A DNA stretch of 18,783 nucleotides, from positions 53,442 to 72,224 of the forward strand of contig DDEJ01000140.1 of the NCBI GenBank assembly GCA_002336405.1, written 5' to 3'. Position 1 is the stretch's first letter. Every line of letters begins with the position of its first letter. The notes under the pieces are model-generated. The model saw nothing but the letters and a program-made list of their open reading frames with translations. It made no database searches and was not told the origin of the DNA. Positions 1 to 9,249 of this stretch are shown in pieces. Origin of the DNA: Rhodobacteraceae bacterium UBA1957 (GTDB taxonomy: Bacteria; Pseudomonadota; Alphaproteobacteria; Rhodobacterales; Rhodobacteraceae). Both the position numbers and the translations under genes were made by a program.

Positions 1-499
1 GTTCTCTGGCAAGCCAAGCATTGCCCCATGCCCACCTAGTAAATACACTGCGATGTAGGGGGCGTCGTCGGTTATGGAACCCGCGACAAACTCGGTAAGG
101 CTTTCGGAATTTGCACACACATCCGCACAGTCTGGAAAAGTCTCATGACATCTTTGTCTTCCTGCGGCATTGCTCAATCATCGATGCTTGCGGGCGCACC
201 CGTTGGGGTGACAATATCAATTTTGAAACCAGCCGCCAGCAGGCGCAGCATCGGCAGCCCCATCTCAACCGGATGATTCCCCGGCGAGAACTTTTGGCCG
301 TTGACCAAAGTCACATTGCGCTCTTTGGTGCAGGCCATCCCCAGGCGCTTCTTGCCTTCCGAGTAGGGCTTGGAATAGGCCCGCCATCATAATCGGTCTT
401 GTAAGGCGTTGCTAATTTTAATGCCAACGGTGACGGAGAAAAGGCTCCATCATCGGTTTGCCTTGGGGCTGCACCGAACAGTTTTTTCAGAAAGTTCAT
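1..499 (-). pseudogene. hchA: Broken hchA-like gene (Hsp31 / glyoxalase III, DJ-1/PfpI superfamily), partial
   Basis: Read on the minus strand from the ATG at 497-499, three frames together give one HchA-like protein that continues past the left edge. The first frame gives MNFLKKLFGAAPRQ and then TPYKTDYDGG. Near 378-385 the homology shifts frame to KPYSEGKKRLGM, then FSPGNHPVEMGLPMLRL and AAGFKIDIVTPTGAPAS. An in-frame TGA at 174-176 sits where HchA has the Trp of its WAMP motif, followed by AMPQEDKDVM. Near 128-133 the frame shifts again, giving ANSESLTEFVAGS and the nucleophile-elbow-side motif YLLGGHGAMLGLPE at the window edge. Intact HchA proteins detoxify methylglyoxal and act as holding chaperones. 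With two frameshifts and a nonsense codon in 500 nt this copy cannot make the full protein. The start lies 20 nt after the nitroreductase stop, so the two were probably one operon. The family assignment comes from recalled HchA sequence, not from a search. Confidence 0.85.
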
Positions 500-519
500 A
501 TTCGTTTTTCTGTGTGGGC

Positions 520-1107
520 TCAGTCAATTTGAGTGACAATAGTCTCGCGGGACTTGCGCATTTTGCTCAAGGCGAGCAACCAATCGCCGCTTTCATCGCG
601 GCAGTTCAGAAGCATCAGAACCACAGACCGCTGCCCGCGCTGTTTCAAACCTAGGATTGCGTCCACCGCATCTGGATCAATGCCTTCCATTGGCGTGCTG
701 TCGACCTCTTGTTCGGTGGCAGAAACCAGTACGATTCCCAACGTGATATAAGCTTGGCGCGGGGCATGTGCATAGTTCACCGCAGCGTTACCAGGCACAT
801 AGTTAACCTTTAGGGTGTCACAATAGGCCTGCAGCATTGGCAGATCGCCACGGGGTTTGATGTTCAGCCCAACGACTTCATCGATACGCTTGGCCGTGTG
901 GTTGTCCCAAGCGGCGAACACTAGGAGATGCGATCCATCATTAATTTGCATCTGGCCGCCTGCCGCTTTGAAGATTTGGGTTCGCACCTCAATATCTGTC
1001 ACGACGATAAGTTCAAAAGAGTGCGTGCCGCTGGATGTTGCTGCCATATGGATGGCCTCGATAATGGCATCGACTTTTTTCTGTGGTACTGCTTTGGCGG
1101 CGTCCAT
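520..1107 (-). CDS. Nitroreductase-family FMN oxidoreductase (NfsB-like), N-terminus probably broken
   Basis: The 195-codon frame matches NAD(P)H-dependent nitroreductases: VDAIIEAIHMAATSSGTHSF, ELIVVTD, DGSHLLVFAAWDN, PRQAYITLGI, the PMEGIDPDAVD motif and a C-terminal LLNCRDESGDWL. These enzymes bind FMN and reduce quinones, nitro compounds or other electrophiles in the cytoplasm. The family N-terminus (LNRRYATKRMD, containing the FMN-phosphate-binding Arg residues) is encoded just upstream of the first in-frame ATG at 1105-1107. Following that frame back to its stop codon, TAG near 1184-1186, shows no ATG, GTG or TTG. An ATG at 1173-1175, with AGGA-type ribosome-binding sequence about 8 nt upstream, is out of frame and ends after five codons. 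The gene has therefore probably suffered a small indel between about 1134 and 1175, or uses a non-standard start. It is divergent from the HxlR gene, a common regulator-target pairing. The family call is firm; functionality is doubtful. Confidence 0.75.
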   Translation of the reverse strand: MDAAKAVPQKKVDAIIEAIHMAATSSGTHSFELIVVTDIEVRTQIFKAAGGQMQINDGSHLLVFAAWDNHTAKRIDEVVGLNIKPRGDLPMLQAYCDTLKVNYVPGNAAVNYAHAPRQAYITLGIVLVSATEQEVDSTPMEGIDPDAVDAILGLKQRGQRSVVLMLLNCRDESGDWLLALSKMRKSRETIVTQID

Positions 1108-1286
1108 TCTCTTGGTTGCATAGCGCCTGTTCAGATGTTCACTCGGTGTCTTTATTATTATGTGTTTATTCTCATTATTTCTGTCCTAAGGCTTTGGTAT
1201 GTTTTTGTAACCAACGAAGTAATAAGAACTGATAGGGGCCACAAGAAGGCATATTTCTGAACCTTAGTCACAACAAGGGAACCACT
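1108..1286. promoter_or_regulatory. Divergent promoter region of nitroreductase and HxlR genes
   Basis: This AT-rich spacer separates the divergent nitroreductase and HxlR-type genes. It holds an imperfect operator-like inverted repeat, TTGGT-N11-ACCAA, at 1194-1214. It also holds the displaced ATG (1173-1175, minus strand) that probably once started the nitroreductase. HxlR-family dimers usually bind such intergenic repeats, but the site call here rests on symmetry alone and is weak. Confidence 0.35.
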
Positions 1287-1644
1287 ATGGCGGGCAACCA
1301 ACAACGCCCCGATTGTAAGCGCATCAACGACGTCCTGTCGCGTGTGGGCGACCGTAGGAGCGTTCTTGTTGTCATCTCATTGGCCAGTATGGCACCTGCG
1401 GTTCAATGAACTTAAACGCAACCGCGGGATCTCGCAGCGTATGTTGAGCCTAACGCTGAAAGAAATGGAAAGGGACGGCCTTGTGCACAGAACCTACCAT
1501 CCAACAATCCCGCCAAAGGTTGAATGCAACCTTACCGAAATGGGTCAGTCTTTTCGAAAGCCGGTAAATGCCCTAGGCTGTTGGGCGCCGGAAAAGTCAA
1601 CTAAGATCAATGTTGTGCGTGAAGCCCATGACGAGAGTGCGTGA
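1287..1644 (+). pseudogene. Frameshifted HxlR-family transcriptional regulator
   Basis: The ATG at 1287 has an AAGGGA ribosome-binding sequence 6 nt upstream and begins MAGNQQRPDCKRINDVLSRV, GDRRSVLVVISLAS. The Cys and the xVLxxLAS stretch are typical of HxlR winged-helix regulators. This frame stops at 1407-1409. From about 1390 the homology continues one base over as HLRFNELKRNRGISQRMLSL, TLKEMERDGLVHRTYHPTIP and PKVECNLTEMGQSF, which is the recognition helix and wing of the family, ending at 1644. A one-base indel at about 1385-1396 explains both halves. The usual Trp of the D(K/R)WS motif is Arg here (AGG for TGG), a second sign of relaxed selection. HxlR proteins sense electrophiles or oxidants and control adjacent reductase genes. 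The product as written is a 40-residue fragment, or a 3' fragment without the start of the DNA-binding domain. Confidence 0.85.
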
Positions 1645-1982
1645 AAGTAAAAGGCTGACCCAAAGACCATTGATACGTCTCCCAAAAACAAATTCTGATG
1701 TAAAAAAGTGCAGTGATTTTTTGCTTTGTCCTGCAGGCCGACGTTCCAGCTGCAAAACGCCGTATGATGCAAGAAAGTCGGTAGTGTGAGAGTTTAATCG
1801 CCGCAATTGCAGCCTTGGTACATGTCGGCTTTGGGCAGAAATTCGTCTAAGACCCCCTTACCAAACGACCCATGCCACCACTTTTACCCGCAACCAGCAG
1901 GCTCAGACAAGACAGCGCTTGCCATCGCTGTGCTGTCTCAGCCATAAAGCAAACAATTGTTTCCAGCCTGCAAGGAGGCCGC
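1645..1982. other. Spacer without a recognisable gene, holding the proS leader
   Basis: About 340 nt between the HxlR remnant and proS. Short open frames exist on the minus strand (roughly 1597-1806 and 1545-1772), but they overlap the HxlR remnant, lack ribosome-binding sites and match no family I recognise. No tRNA, IS end or clear hairpin with a T-tract is visible. The last part carries the proS ribosome-binding site. The rest may be decayed coding DNA, in keeping with the broken genes to its left, but I cannot show this. Confidence 0.4.
1972..1978 (+). promoter_or_regulatory. Ribosome binding site of proS (AAGGAGG)
   Basis: A perfect AAGGAGG ends 4 nt before the ATG at 1983. It fixes the start of proS there, although the frame stays open upstream to a possible ATG at 1872 that has no such site. 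Confidence 0.8.
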
Positions 1983-3320
1983 ATGCGCCTGTCCCGCTAC
2001 TTTATGCCCGTATTGAAAGAAAACCCCGTCGATGCCCAGATTGTCAGCCATCGGTTGATGCTGCGCGCAGGGATGATCAAGCAATCCAGCGCCGGGATCT
2101 ATTCGTGGTTGCCGATGGGCTTTAAAGTGTTGCGCAAGCTTGAGAATATCGTTCACGAAGAACAGGTTCGCGCCGGCCATATTCCGATGTTGATGCCCAC
2201 GCTGCAATCGGCCGATCTGTGGCGCGAAAGCGGACGCTATGACGGCTACGGCGATGAAATGCTGCGGATGCAGGACCGGCAGGGCCGGGATATGTTGTTT
2301 TCGCCCACCGCCGAGGAAATGTTCACCGATGTGTTCCGCGCCCATGTCGGCAGTTATAAAGACCTGCCTCTGACGCTGTATCAGGTGCAGTGGAAGTTCC
2401 GCGACGAAGTGCGCCCGCGCTTTGGGGTGATGCGGGGCCGCGAGTTTCTGATGAAAGACGGCTATAATTTCGACCTCACCAAAGAGGATGCGCTGCATGC
2501 CTATAACCGTCATCTGGTCAGCTATCTGCGCACGTATGAGCGGATGGGCCTGCAGGCGATTCCGATGCGCGCTGATTCCGGCCCCATCGGTGGGGATTAT
2601 ACGCATGAGTTTCTGGTGCTGGCCGAGACCGGTGAAAGTGAAGTGTTCTATGACAGTCAAGTGACTGATATCCGCCTTGGCGCGCGTGATATCGATTACG
2701 ATGATGTGACGCAATGCCAGTCGGTGATGGAAGAGTTTACCTCGCTTTACGCCCGGACCGACGAGACCCATGATATGGCTGCATTTGACGCGTTGCCCGA
2801 AGAACGCCGCCGCTCGGCGCGGGGGATCGAAGTGGGGCAAATTTTCTATTTTGGCACAATCTACTCTGAAAAACTGGGTGCCACAGTGGTCAATGATCAA
2901 GGCGCTCAGGTGCCAGTGCATATGGGCAGCCACGGCATTGGCGTCTCGCGCCTGCTGGGGGCGATCATCGAGGCGAGCCATGACGACAAGGGGATTATCT
3001 GGCCCGAAGGTGTCACGCCCTATCACTGTGGTATCGTTAATCTTAAACAGGGCGACGAGGCGGCGGATGCGGCCTGTGATGGGCTGTATAGCGCTTTGAG
3101 CAATGCCGGGCTTGAGCCGCTGTATGACGACCGCAAGGAACGTGCTGGCGGCAAGTTTGCGACTATGGATCTGATCGGGCTGCCGTGGCGCATCACTGTT
3201 GGCCCGCGGGGGTTGAAAAACGGTGTGGTCGAGTTGACCTCGCGGCGCAGTGGCGAGAGCGAAGAAATGACGCCAGAGGCGGCGGTGGCCAAGGTTGCGG
3301 CGATCTACGCAGCGCTTTAG
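1983..3320 (+). CDS. proS: Prolyl-tRNA synthetase, short form without editing insert
   Basis: A class II aminoacyl-tRNA synthetase of 445 residues that charges tRNA-Pro in the cytoplasm. The N-terminus [15 protein letters not shown] and the motif 1 region ([20 protein letters not shown], about 36-55) are typical. Motif 2 is [19 protein letters not shown] (about 137-155), with the FRxE signature at 139-142, and is followed by LMKDGYNFD. The motif 3 region holds VEVGQIF-like [10 protein letters not shown], then [18 protein letters not shown]. The anticodon-binding domain lies at the C-terminus ([25 protein letters not shown]). It is shorter than the roughly 570-residue E. coli type because the editing insertion between motifs 2 and 3 is absent, as is usual in alphaproteobacteria. 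Clearing of Ala-tRNA-Pro must then be done by a separate protein. The frame is intact, unlike its neighbours on both sides. The stop is TAG. Confidence 0.97.
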   Translation: MRLSRYFMPVLKENPVDAQIVSHRLMLRAGMIKQSSAGIYSWLPMGFKVLRKLENIVHEEQVRAGHIPMLMPTLQSADLWRESGRYDGYGDEMLRMQDRQGRDMLFSPTAEEMFTDVFRAHVGSYKDLPLTLYQVQWKFRDEVRPRFGVMRGREFLMKDGYNFDLTKEDALHAYNRHLVSYLRTYERMGLQAIPMRADSGPIGGDYTHEFLVLAETGESEVFYDSQVTDIRLGARDIDYDDVTQCQSVMEEFTSLYARTDETHDMAAFDALPEERRRSARGIEVGQIFYFGTIYSEKLGATVVNDQGAQVPVHMGSHGIGVSRLLGAIIEASHDDKGIIWPEGVTPYHCGIVNLKQGDEAADAACDGLYSALSNAGLEPLYDDRKERAGGKFATMDLIGLPWRITVGPRGLKNGVVELTSRRSGESEEMTPEAAVAKVAAIYAAL

Positions 3321-3362
3321 CGGTAAGCGGGGCGCTATACCGCATTTTAAAGCTGTTGAGAG

Positions 3363-3392
3363 GGCGGGGTGACCAAACCCCGCCTACTTTTT
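3363..3392 (+). terminator. Rho-independent terminator of proS
   Basis: A perfect 8-bp GC-rich stem, GGCGGGGT / ACCCCGCC, with loop GACCAA is followed by TACTTTTT. It lies 43 nt after the proS stop and separates proS from the LysE-type gene. Confidence 0.85.
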
Positions 3393-3496
3393 GGGCAGGT
3401 TTCAAATACCCCATGTCTCTGTCCGGTCAAATCTGTCATTTTACTTGATCCGCTGCCGTTGCCAGGCGCAAACCACTCCTATTTAAGGGTGTAGTC

Positions 3497-4195
3497 ATGC
3501 AAATTGACCATATTTTGGCTTTCAACGCCGCACTTTTAATTGCGCTTATAAGCCCCGGACCTGCTTTTTTGCTCGTACTGCGCACGGGGGTGAGCTGCGG
3601 AAAATCAGCTGGTCTGGCCCTAGGGGCGGGTCAAGGCGTTGCCGCCGCTTTCTGGACGCTGGCGGCACTGGCGGGGTTAGAGGGTGTTTTCCAGCTATTT
3701 CCATGAGCCTATAGTGCGGTAAAGATCGTCGGCGCACTGTATTTGATGTATTTGGCGTGGCGTCTCTGGAAACAGGCCGCCGACCCCGTTTTGCCCTTTT
3801 CAGACCCCCACCACGTTACCGCCCACCACGTTACTGTCCAGCAAATATCGCCCACCGGGGGGGCCATAGGGGGTTCCAAGCGCATTTGGTCGCTGACGGT
3901 GTTACGGTCGCATTTTGTGCACGGCGTTTTGATCAACCTGACCAATCCAAAATCGGTTATGTTCGCCGCAGTTGTGCTGATTGTGATCTTTCCGCCCAAT
4001 CTGGGGTTGGCAGAAAAAGCATTTATCGTTGGCAATCATCTGGCGCTTGAATGGGCGTTTTATTTTTGCCTGACGTGGCTTGTCAGCCGACCCGCCGTGA
4101 CCCGCCGCTATCTCAAGGCCAAACAGCTGTTTGATCGATGTGCTGCGGGTGTCATGGCAGCCTTGGGACTGCGCCTGCTTTTGAGCCCCCGCTAA
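3497..4195 (+). pseudogene. LysE/RhtB-family exporter interrupted by one TGA
   Basis: One frame from the ATG at 3497 (AAGGG ribosome-binding sequence 7 nt upstream) to the TAA at 4193-4195 encodes a LysE-type amino-acid efflux protein of 232 codons, broken only by TGA at 3704-3706 (codon 70). The first part has the family signature LISPGPAFLLVLRTG and GLALGAGQGVAAAFW. After the stop, AYSAVKIVGALYLMYLAWRL, then VLINLTNPKSVMFAAVVLIV and a C-terminal DRCAAGVMAALGLRLLL follow in the same frame. The TGA stands where the family has Trp (PWAY), so a single TGG to TGA change is the simplest cause. LysE/RhtB proteins are inner-membrane exporters with six hydrophobic segments. The first 69 codons alone would not make a transporter. 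A 15-nt tandem duplication (3807-3836) lies in the hydrophilic loop. Readthrough or a sequencing error cannot be excluded. Confidence 0.88.
3807..3836. repeat. 15-nt tandem duplication inside the LysE-type gene
   Basis: CCCACCACGTTACCG is followed directly by CCCACCACGTTACTG, one mismatch in 15. It is in frame and repeats the pentapeptide HHVTA/HHVTV in the cytoplasmic loop region, after the nonsense codon. Confidence 0.85.
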
Positions 4196-4219
4196 CGTCC
4201 CAACGTTGCTAGAGGGGGT

Positions 4220-4247
4220 GACAAGAGGTGGGGAGGCACCTCTTGTC
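4220..4247. terminator. Hairpin between convergent LysE-type gene and valS
   Basis: A perfect 11-bp stem, GACAAGAGGTG / CACCTCTTGTC, with loop GGGAGG lies 24 nt after the LysE-type stop and 9 nt beyond the valS stop. No T-tract follows on either strand. It is a plausible bidirectional 3'-end structure rather than a canonical terminator. Confidence 0.65.
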
Positions 4248-4256
4248 TGATATGTG

Positions 4257-7154
4257 TCAGCCCAATTCGTTGAGGCGCGCGAGCGCCGCGTTCAACGCTG
4301 TCTCTTCGCCCTCGCGCTCGGCAAGATTGGTCCGGGTTTCGGCCACAACTTCGGCCGGGGCGCTGTCGACGAATTTCGGGTTCTTCAAACGCCCGCGCAG
4401 GCCGCCCAGCTCTTTGGCCAGCTTTTGCAAGGTTTTCTCAAGCCGCGCCTTTTCCGCGCCCACATCAATGATATCGGCCAAGGGCAGGGCAAAGCTGCCG
4501 CCGGGCACCGCGATGCTGATACATCCCTTGGGAAAGGCGTCAACTTCGGTCAAGCTTTCGACCCGTGCCAGTTTCTTGATCAGGGCCTCATTGCGCGCCC
4601 ACGCGCCTTTGCCGGCGTCGTCCCAATCTGATACCAGCATCGGAATTTTTAAGCCTGCGGGCACATGCATCTGTTGCCGGGCGCTGCGAATATCATCGAT
4701 CAGGCCGATGACCCAGTTCATTTCGCGGTCGGCCTCGGCGTCGATCAGCTCGGCACCGTAAGTCGGCCAGTCGCCATGTACCAGCATTTTGTCGCGCGCA
4801 CCGCTGCTGCCCCACAGCTCTTCGGTGATGAAGGGCATGATTGGATGCAGCATCAGCAGGCATTGGTCGATCACCCAAGCCATGGTGGCTTGGGTTTCGG
4901 CTTTGGCGGCGGCGTCTTCGCCCGACAACAGCGGTTTTGAAAACTCGACATACCAGTCGCAAACCTTGCCCCAGACAAACACATAAAGCGCATTGGCCGC
5001 ATCGTTGAAACGATAGGCCGCAAAGGCCGCATCAACCTCTTCGCGGACTTTTGCGGTCTCGCCGATAATCCAGCGGTTGACGGTTGCCTGCGCGACAGGG
5101 AGGCGCCCGTCGCCTCCAAAGGCGTCATTCATTTCTGCAAAACGCGCTGCGTTCCACAACTTGGTGCCAAAATTTCGATAGCCTTTGATCCGATCAACCG
5201 ACAGTTTCAGCACGCCGCCGATTGCCGCCATTTGCGTCATGGTGAAGCGCAGCGCATCGGCACCAAATTCGTCAACAATCTCAAGTGGATCAATCACATT
5301 GCCCTTGGTCTTGGACATTTTATGACCTTTTTCGTCGCGCACCAGTTGATGCAGATAAACGGTGTGAAACGGGTCTTTGCCGACCACAGCCTGTTGCATC
5401 ATCATCATCCGTGCCACCCAGAAAAATAAAATGTCCTGCCCGGTGATCAGAACATCAGTGGGAAAATATTTGTCAAATGCGTCGGTCTGTTCGGGCCAGC
5501 CCAGCGTGCCGATCGGCCACAGGCCCGATGAAAACCATGTGTCCAACACATCGGGATCTCGTGTCAGCTCTACACCGACCCCGGCCTGTGCCTGCGCTTC
5601 GGCTTCGGATGCGGCGCAATATTGATTGCCGTCGGCGTCAAACCAAACCGGGATTTGATGCCCCCACCACAGCTGGCGCGAGATGCACCACGGCTCGATA
5701 TTCTCCAGCCAGTGATAATAGACTTTTTCACCGCTCTCGGGGATGATTTTGGTCCGGCCCTCGCGCACGGCCTGCAGCGCGGGACCAACGATTTTTGTGG
5801 TTTCAACAAACCATTGATCGGTTAGCATCGGCTCGATCACCACGCCCGAGCGGTCGCCAAAGGGCTGCATGATCGGTTTGTTTTCAACATAAGGCACGGT
5901 TTCGGTGATGTCTTCACCGGTCTCTTTATCGGTGCGCGTAACCGTGGTCATCACCGCCAGTCCCTCGGCGGTGATGTCGGCGATGATCCGGGTGCGGGCC
6001 TCGAACCGGTCGAGGTTGCGATAGGCCTCGGGCACCATGTTGATGGCATCGACCCCGGCCTCGGTGAACGGCGCACCCTGCGCATAACTTTGGGCTTTGG
6101 CAGCTTCATCGGCATAGGACGCACCATCCCCACGCAGCACGCCCCGGGTATCCATCAAGCGGTACATCGGGATGCCGCCACGCTTGGCCACCTGATAGTC
6201 GTTAAAGTCATGCGCACCGGTGATTTTCACTGCACCCGAGCCGAAATCGGGATCGGGATAGTCATCGGTGATGATTGGGATTAAGCGGCGGTGTTCTTTT
6301 GGGCCGACCGGTATTTCGCACAGTTTGCCGACAATTGGTGCATAGCGCGCGTCATCGGGGTGCACCGCGACCGCGCCATCCCCCAGCATGGTTTCGGGGC
6401 GCGTGGTGGCGATAGAAATGTAATCGCGCGTCTCTTCGAGCGTGATATTTCCGTCGGTGTCTTTTTCGATATAGGTATAGCTCTCGCCGCCCGCGAGGGG
6501 GTATTTAAAATGCCACATATGGCCGTCAACTTCGGTATTCTCAACCTCAAGATCAGAGATGGCCGTCTCAAAATGCGGGTCCCAGTTGACCAATCGTTTG
6601 CCACGATAGATCAGACCCTTGTTGTACATCTCGACAAAAACCTTGAGCACCGCATCATGGAAATTTGCGCTATTTTCATGCCCTGTGCGCGGATCGCCCG
6701 GTGCACCAGCCATGGTAAAGGCGTTGCGTGACCAGTCACAAGAGGCCCCAAGACGCTTGAGCTGGTTAACAATCGTACCGCCGTACTGGCCCTTCCAGTC
6801 CCATATTTTTGTCAGAAATTTCTCGCGCCCCAGATCGCGGCGTCCCGGTTGCCCTTGGGCGGCCAACATCTTTTCGACCTGTAATTGTGTTGCGATGCCT
6901 GCGTGATCCTGACCGGGCTGCCACAGGGTGTCAAAACCGCGCATCCTGTGCCAACGGGTCAGCACATCTTGCAATGTGTTGTTGAACGCATGACCCACAT
7001 GTAGCGCACCCGTTACATTGGGTGGTGGGATCATGATGCAAAAGGTCTCGGGGCGCGATGCATTGGCCCCGGCAGAAAAGCTGCCGGATGTCTCCCATGC
7101 CTCATAGAGCCGGTTTTCGGCCTGCGCCGCATCAAATGTTTTCTCGAGTGCCAT
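4257..7154 (-). CDS. valS: Valyl-tRNA synthetase
   Basis: A class I aminoacyl-tRNA synthetase of 965 residues, charging tRNA-Val. It begins [20 protein letters not shown]. The HIGH-type motif is HVGHA at 52-56 within [15 protein letters not shown]. The CP1 editing domain contains [19 protein letters not shown] near 250-268 and [15 protein letters not shown] near 306-320. [16 protein letters not shown] is near 489-504, and the KMSKS-type loop is KMSKTKGN at 612-619. The anticodon-binding domain is followed by a C-terminal coiled-coil arm ([18 protein letters not shown]) ending LARLNELG. The start at 7152-7154 is chosen because AGGAA lies about 7 nt upstream and the frame upstream reads into the 3' end of the galactosidase gene. 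A 139-nt gap separates it from that gene, so it probably has its own promoter, which I could not place. The stop is TGA, showing TGA works as stop in this genome. Confidence 0.97.
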   Translation of the reverse strand: MALEKTFDAAQAENRLYEAWETSGSFSAGANASRPETFCIMIPPPNVTGALHVGHAFNNTLQDVLTRWHRMRGFDTLWQPGQDHAGIATQLQVEKMLAAQGQPGRRDLGREKFLTKIWDWKGQYGGTIVNQLKRLGASCDWSRNAFTMAGAPGDPRTGHENSANFHDAVLKVFVEMYNKGLIYRGKRLVNWDPHFETAISDLEVENTEVDGHMWHFKYPLAGGESYTYIEKDTDGNITLEETRDYISIATTRPETMLGDGAVAVHPDDARYAPIVGKLCEIPVGPKEHRRLIPIITDDYPDPDFGSGAVKITGAHDFNDYQVAKRGGIPMYRLMDTRGVLRGDGASYADEAAKAQSYAQGAPFTEAGVDAINMVPEAYRNLDRFEARTRIIADITAEGLAVMTTVTRTDKETGEDITETVPYVENKPIMQPFGDRSGVVIEPMLTDQWFVETTKIVGPALQAVREGRTKIIPESGEKVYYHWLENIEPWCISRQLWWGHQIPVWFDADGNQYCAASEAEAQAQAGVGVELTRDPDVLDTWFSSGLWPIGTLGWPEQTDAFDKYFPTDVLITGQDILFFWVARMMMMQQAVVGKDPFHTVYLHQLVRDEKGHKMSKTKGNVIDPLEIVDEFGADALRFTMTQMAAIGGVLKLSVDRIKGYRNFGTKLWNAARFAEMNDAFGGDGRLPVAQATVNRWIIGETAKVREEVDAAFAAYRFNDAANALYVFVWGKVCDWYVEFSKPLLSGEDAAAKAETQATMAWVIDQCLLMLHPIMPFITEELWGSSGARDKMLVHGDWPTYGAELIDAEADREMNWVIGLIDDIRSARQQMHVPAGLKIPMLVSDWDDAGKGAWARNEALIKKLARVESLTEVDAFPKGCISIAVPGGSFALPLADIIDVGAEKARLEKTLQKLAKELGGLRGRLKNPKFVDSAPAEVVAETRTNLAEREGEETALNAALARLNELG

Positions 7155-7293
7155 GACTGGGGTTCCTGTGATCAGCTGTTGAGGATTGGATAGCCGAGCC
7201 TGCCGTAAAGGGAAAGGCTGTCGCGATACTTTCTGCGCTGTATGGCACGCTGCAAAACCCATGGGTCGTTGAACAGCGGTGAATGTATCGCGC

Positions 7294-9249
7294 CTATGGG
7301 TTGGGTGTGGTGGGCAAGAGGTCGCGCAGCACCGAGGCTGGCGCAAATGTCTTGCCGTCGTATACTTGTGTCTCGGCGGCATAATTAAACCAGAATTGTT
7401 CGGTCGCGGTTTCGCGCAGGCGCAGGCCCTCGGGCAGATTACGGGTGACAATCTCCGCCTCAGTGCAGGCGGTGGCTAGGATGCGGTGAAAAGCCTGCGG
7501 GTCCGGCCAACCTGCCAGATACCGTACGCGCCCCTCGCGCATCATCGCCGGTTGCCCCTGGGACGTGCGTTCGCTCACCTCGGCCGTGCCGGTCAACTGT
7601 TCGAAATAATGTTGAAAATACCCGCCCTTTTCCAGTGCGATCCCCATATTTGGGCGCAGGCTTTCCACCTGAGTGATGGCGGCGTCAAACCCTGGCAGGT
7701 CTGGTGGCAATGGCAAGGTGATCTGCATGTCTTGGGTGCGGCAGGCACTGCGCGGGCCGATGATCACAGCGGCGCCACAGCTGGCGAGATCAGCCTTTAG
7801 AGGTTTTGGCATATGCATCATCCCGGGGACCAAAATCAGTTTATAGTCTGTCAAGTCGCGGGTGTCGGGCGGCACAATATCGACCGAAAGCCCCAGCGCG
7901 CGCGCAGCGCGATAGCTCTCAAAGACCAGATCGAAATAGCGCATATTCTGGCCGTGGGGCTGGATCGACCAGCTGAAATCGGCGTCATAATCAAAAACAA
8001 TCGCCACAGGCGCTTTGCAGAGGTCTGCGGCTGGGGCTTTGACAATCTCATCGGCAACGCGGCGGGCCTCGGTGAGACCGGGGGCTTCGGAACTGTCGGG
8101 GTTCAGCAGGCCGCTGTGCATTTGTTCTTGGGCGAACGGCACCTGACGCCAGCGAAAATAGCACACGGCCTCGGCGCCGTGGGCAAAGGCTTCCCATGTC
8201 CACAGGCGGACCATGCCGGGCAGGGGCGCGGGGTTATAGGGTGCCCAGTTGACCGGCCCGGGTTGTTGCTCCATCACCCACCAGCGTCCCCGCCCGACGG
8301 CGCGGTAAAGATCGTGGTGAAAGGCCTGAAAATCGGGGTCACCTTGACGGGCGAATTTTTTCTTATAGGCCTCGGTCGCAGTGATGCGGTCCTCTAGAAA
8401 GCCCAGTGGATAGCTGTCCCAACTGGCAATATCAAGATCAGCACCCACATCAAAATGGTCAAAATCAGTGATCCGCCCCATATAATTATGGGCGATCGGC
8501 GCCGGGGATTGGCGTCGGATGATGTCGGCCTGTAGTTTGTTAAAGCTGACAACTTGATCTGATGTAAACCGTCTGAAATCAAGATGATGGCTGGGGTTTG
8601 CTTCTGTTACGGTCAGATTGGGCAGATCGATCTGCTCGAAACTGCCGTATTCCATGGACCAAAACACATTGCCCCAAGCCGTGTTCAGCGCGGTGATATC
8701 GCCATCATTGCTGTCACGGCCGGTCTCGCGATAGCGGTTGCGCAGCCAAGTTTGAAACGCGCTGCGGGCGGCAGCAGAATAGCTGATCGTGGTGTCGTGG
8801 CAGCCATATTCATTATCGGTTTGCCACGCCGCAATATACGGGTTTTGCGCATAGCGGGCGGCCAGTTCTGTCACGATACGCGCACAGTGCACGCGGTAAC
8901 CGAGATGGCTGAAACAATAGTGTCGGCGGGCGCCAAATTTGCGCGGGCGGCCTTCAGTGTCCACGGCCAGCATGTCTGGGTTTTGATCCACAATCCAGCG
9001 GGGCGGGGTTGCGGTGGGGGTGCTGAGCACAACCTTAAGGCCGGCACTGCCCAAAATGTCGATGGCGCGGTCAAGCCAGCACCAGTCATACTGTCCCGGT
9101 TGTGGTTCCAGGCGGCTCCAGGCGAACTCACCAATACGTACCCAAGTAAGTCCGGCTTTGACCATTTTTTCCGCATCGCACTGCCAGATTTGCGGCGACC
9201 AGTGCTCGGGATAATAACAACAGCCAAGACTGCGCGCGTGGGCGGTCAT
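7294..9249 (-). CDS. GH42 beta-galactosidase
   Basis: A 651-residue glycoside hydrolase family 42 enzyme that releases galactose from beta-galactosides. The N-terminal TIM barrel starts with [10 protein letters not shown], then [20 protein letters not shown], the usual GH42 opening. The acid/base Glu is E147 in TDNEYG and the nucleophile Glu is E327 in WWVMEQQPG, both at family positions. [13 protein letters not shown] [20 protein letters not shown] ends the barrel. A trimerisation domain ([27 protein letters not shown]) and a small C-terminal beta domain follow. No signal peptide is visible, so it probably acts in the cytoplasm on imported oligosaccharides. Its start overlaps the stop of the upstream lactonase gene by 4 nt (ATGA), and it is the last gene of the galactose operon. 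Whether lactose, galactan fragments or galactosylglycerol is the natural substrate cannot be read from the sequence. Confidence 0.93.
   Translation of the reverse strand: MTAHARSLGCCYYPEHWSPQIWQCDAEKMVKAGLTWVRIGEFAWSRLEPQPGQYDWCWLDRAIDILGSAGLKVVLSTPTATPPRWIVDQNPDMLAVDTEGRPRKFGARRHYCFSHLGYRVHCARIVTELAARYAQNPYIAAWQTDNEYGCHDTTISYSAAARSAFQTWLRNRYRETGRDSNDGDITALNTAWGNVFWSMEYGSFEQIDLPNLTVTEANPSHHLDFRRFTSDQVVSFNKLQADIIRRQSPAPIAHNYMGRITDFDHFDVGADLDIASWDSYPLGFLEDRITATEAYKKKFARQGDPDFQAFHHDLYRAVGRGRWWVMEQQPGPVNWAPYNPAPLPGMVRLWTWEAFAHGAEAVCYFRWRQVPFAQEQMHSGLLNPDSSEAPGLTEARRVADEIVKAPAADLCKAPVAIVFDYDADFSWSIQPHGQNMRYFDLVFESYRAARALGLSVDIVPPDTRDLTDYKLILVPGMMHMPKPLKADLASCGAAVIIGPRSACRTQDMQITLPLPPDLPGFDAAITQVESLRPNMGIALEKGGYFQHYFEQLTGTAEVSERTSQGQPAMMREGRVRYLAGWPDPQAFHRILATACTEAEIVTRNLPEGLRLRETATEQFWFNYAAETQVYDGKTFAPASVLRDLLPTTPNP

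Noticed and set aside
1545..1806. Short minus-strand frames between HxlR and proS
   Set aside because: They overlap the HxlR remnant, have no ribosome-binding site and resemble no known family.
1872..1982. Upstream extension of proS to an ATG at 1872
   Set aside because: The added residues are not part of the family, and AAGGAGG sits directly before the ATG at 1983.
1938..3026. Long open frame (362 codons) on the minus strand opposite proS
   Set aside because: It lies wholly antisense to the well-supported proS, has no recognisable family motif and is a by-product of codon bias.
174..3706. TGA read as tryptophan
   Set aside because: valS, dgoA and the lactonase gene end in TGA with conserved C-termini, and the genes with internal TGA are in a neighbourhood that also has frameshifts.
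7155..7451. Upstream extension of valS into the GH42 gene
   Set aside because: It would add about 99 residues and overlap the galactosidase 3' end; the family N-terminus and an AGGAA site agree with 7154.
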